Shown: positions 61,242-64,000 of the stretch, in pieces | How the letters are laid out: each line of letters begins with the position of its first letter | Numbering within the stretch: the stretch's first letter is position 1 | Source of the DNA: Tetrastigma voinierianum | Taxonomy: Eukaryota > Streptophyta > Magnoliopsida > Vitales > Vitaceae | DNA: 64,000 nt | Assembly (NCBI GenBank): GCA_016808115.1 | Contig: JAEQBH010000039.1 | Location: 1-64,000, forward strand | Direction: 5' to 3' | Made by a program: the position numbers and the translations under genes | The notes under the pieces: model-generated | What the model was told of the DNA's origin: nothing | What the model saw: the letters and a program-made list of their open reading frames with translations, nothing else | The model's database searches: none

Positions 61242-63625
61242 AATATATATTTTAAAATGTGAATTTTAAAATTTTCTTCTTAATAGAAAACTATTTATTA
61301 AAAGGAAAAAACTATATTTTAAAATCTTTCTAAAATATTTTAAAAAATCTTCTAAAAATGTATAAAATATTTAAAAACATGAAATATTTAAAAGAACAAA
61401 TCAAAGATATTTTAAAAACAAACAATACATAATCAATCTATTTTTTAATTATTAATTTTAATCTCTAGTACATATTTTTTAAATTATATAAAATAAGTAA
61501 ATATAATAATTATTTTTAACAATGATAATAATAATAAAAATTTATCATTTTTATTTCTTTTTTTTTTTATTAATATGTTAAGATTTTTTTGCGTTAATAT
61601 GTTAAAATCATTTATATATATTATATATTATATAAATATTTTTCATTTTATCATAAAATTAAACAAATTGCTTTCTTGATATAATTAAGATGTTAATTTT
61701 AAGGATATAAAAAACAAACAACTTAATACTAATAAGCGCATTAAACATTAATTAGATAAAACTTATATTGACATTGATAAAAAAAAAACGTTCACGAACT
61801 TAATTGTCATTGAAGATGTTGTCTTATTATATTAAAAATTGTCATGGAGAGAAAGATAAATGTTCATATATAAGAACTGGAGGCTTACTTGTGTGAGACA
61901 TTTCTTGAGTTGCTAAATCTAAAAATAAGCAAAAGTCGAATAATTTTGCATAATAAATATTCCTTTGTAAAAATATTTGATGAGATTGTTTTGTAAATAA
62001 CTTGTTCTTATAAAACATATGTAAAATATATTAAATAATAAAAGGTATTTTTGTCCAAATTATATTATTTTTTGAAAAAACAAGGATATGGTTGGAGTTT
62101 TACAAATTGTTTATACTATTTGAATTGTTGAACCATATATAGCAATATGAAAAACCATTTTGGCCAGTAACAGTATTTGATAAGCTTTTATTATTAGAAC
62201 ACTTGAATATATATAGGATAGATTCTGCTCAAAAGTACTTTTAGTGGAGACTGTTTTTATGATGTTTTAAGAAAAAATAATATAAAAACGTAAGTATTTG
62301 TAATATTAAAAGTTAGTTTTTTTCTACTTATATTCACTTTGCATAATGATTTAAAATACTTTTGTTCTTAATATTAAGAATGATTTAGATATTTAAAAGT
62401 AATTGCTATATTTTGTCAAATACTTAGTATTTGACAAACACTACCAGAAGATAAAACACATTTCTAAATGATATCTTAATGTTCAAATCCTTATAATAAC
62501 GCAAAGTACTACATAAGTTCTCTTATAAGCAATTAAGATCAGTGCAGAGTTAGGCGCGAGAATGCGGTTGTGTTATGTGTGAGCTTTCTGCTGTATGAAG
62601 TATCCGACTCGAGCAGGGGATTAGTTTGAGTGTGGTATGTTGGAATTGCATACAGTAATGATGCACGGAGCCTCTAAAAATTTATTAATTTTTGTGATTT
62701 TAATTTCATCAGTAAAAAATAGTATTCTCTTTTTACAAAAGATTTGAGTCTAAGATCTCACAGCCAAACATTATCTCATCCCTTTTACCATTTAAATAAA
62801 TAAAAGTAACATAAAATAAATATACTATTGTTGGTGTTGCTCAGGAAAAAATAAATAATAAATAAATATAATAAAAATATTTAAATTGTACATTCCTCAT
62901 ATTCTTCACTATGGACACCAAGGTTGAAATTTAAAATAAATAAATGAACTTGATGAACAATTGGAAAATTTGTGAGAAAAGTGGAAATCTATGTTTCTGA
63001 TTCATTCTTCCCCTTCAATTTTCTTTTTTGTTTTTATTTCTAACAATTTCATAAAGGATAAAAATATTTTAAAAATATAACATATTGAATTCATTTCATT
63101 ATTAGAGTTAGAGAAATAATTTTCTTTTTGCTTTAATTAAAACTATAAGATTAAATTAATTATAGAAATATATTTATTCATTTCTCAAAAATTATTTTTT
63201 GGCTAGTGCAACTCCAATTAGCAAAGGAGAATTAGGAAGGGGCTATGGTAGATTTAAATTCAAATCCTTATAAGAACAATATACTAATATACAAAGTGAA
63301 TCAATATAAAGAAAAAATAACTCCTTTAATTATAATTTACATTTAAAAAAGCCAATAAATTAATATTAGTCATGGATTTTTCGATTATATATATGGTATT
63401 TTGATAAAATAAAATAAAAATAGATGAAATAAATAGGAAGAGACCCGCCATTAAAGTATGACTTAAGTAATAAAGGGACGGGATTGCATAGGAAGAATCG
63501 AGGCTCAGTGCTTGTAAAGGCATATCTTACACAGCGTAAAGAAAGCAAAAGTGCATAGAAGTTAAAAAAATGAAAAATCGTAGACACGCATTAATTAAAG
63601 TAGTATATAATATTATGAAGAAAAT
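61242..63625. other. AT-rich intergenic DNA, no gene identified
   Basis: Very AT-rich with many short A/T runs. A less AT-rich patch at 62540-62680 and the phrase GAGTCTAAGATCTCACAGCC (62746-62765) may be old LTR or repeat remnants. The minus-strand frames at 63326-63587 show no domain. Confidence 0.5.
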
Positions 63626-63627
63626 TA

Positions 63628-63685
<58 letters not shown>

Positions 63686-63690
63686 ATAAC
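63626..63690. repeat. (TA)n microsatellite
   Basis: TA repeats from about 63633 to 63682, followed by AATAATAAC. Confidence 0.96.
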
Positions 63691-64000
63691 TATATATTTG
63701 AAAATTAGTTTTATTTAATTACAGATTTCTTTTTATATTTGTCCATAATGAATCAAATATGATTTTTTTTAAATGATTCTGTGTATTATTTATTTGAAAC
63801 CAAACATTAAAAGGCATTTCTTATGAGCCTAAAGATTGATAAAAATTTATCCACTACTTTAAAAAGTATTCAAGGGCATTTTGGAATGGTTTTAATTCAT
63901 GCTTTCTAACATAGTCAAAATGAGCAAAAAAGGCTAAATTGCAGCATTGTCTGTGGGATTTGTTATTTTTAAACTTTAACTAATATAATTAAAAAACTAA
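63691..64000. other. AT-rich end of window
   Basis: No gene or named repeat seen. Confidence 0.5.

Overview
This is nuclear DNA from a flowering plant: a repeat-rich, AT-rich stretch dominated by nested LTR retrotransposons, with one small group of duplicated low-copy gene copies and one receptor-kinase relic. Plant origin is supported by Ty3/gypsy LTRs of 2-3 kb, primer-binding sites matching plant initiator-Met and Asp tRNAs, and an S-locus/DUF26-type receptor-kinase fragment. The paired TGTCGCGACA palindromes in one LTR family remind me of Malvaceae (cotton-type) repeats, but I could not check this. No bacterial operon, rRNA gene, complete tRNA gene or CRISPR array is visible. No long intact host gene is visible.

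Layout. 1-22,408 is a duplicated gene block. Two copies of an unidentified multi-exon gene lie on the minus strand (about 1.9-5.3 kb and 17-20.8 kb). A partial inverted copy lies at 16.3-17.0 kb and a fragment at 12.6-13.0 kb. Each of the three larger copies has an array of about 206-bp AT-rich tandem units some 600 bp upstream of its first exon (13, about 4 and 5 units). A 1-kb sequence (1-976) is repeated at 13,336-14,362. A solo LTR (10,051-12,324) and a LINE tail lie between the copies.

22,409-53,790 is a nest of LTR elements. A minus-strand Ty3/gypsy element (A1) is split by a 9.1-kb Athila-like element (D, 23,778-32,912, CCAAC target duplication). D has 2.7-kb LTRs carrying a TGTCGCGACA minisatellite and duplicated tRNA-Asp primer sites. 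A second minus-strand gypsy element (A2) keeps protease, gag and 5' LTR remnants; its gag is split by a solo LTR (38,634-41,260, TAATC duplication). A plus-strand gypsy pol (A3) keeps RT, RNase H and integrase pieces. It is cut within RT by a 3.2-kb LTR-like insertion (B2, 44,495-47,691, CCTCA duplication) and within integrase by a related inverted insertion (C).

53,791-64,000 is AT-rich host-like DNA with TA microsatellites and a receptor-kinase relic at 54,444-54,592. It is interrupted by a minus-strand element with two matching LTRs and only a broken gag inside (A4, 54,789-60,733).

All coding regions seen are broken by frameshifts and stops. Repeat copies agree well over AT-rich stretches but differ in short GC-rich patches with many small indels. 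Part of that decay may therefore be base-calling or consensus error rather than true mutation, so exact coordinates and frame calls should be treated as approximate.
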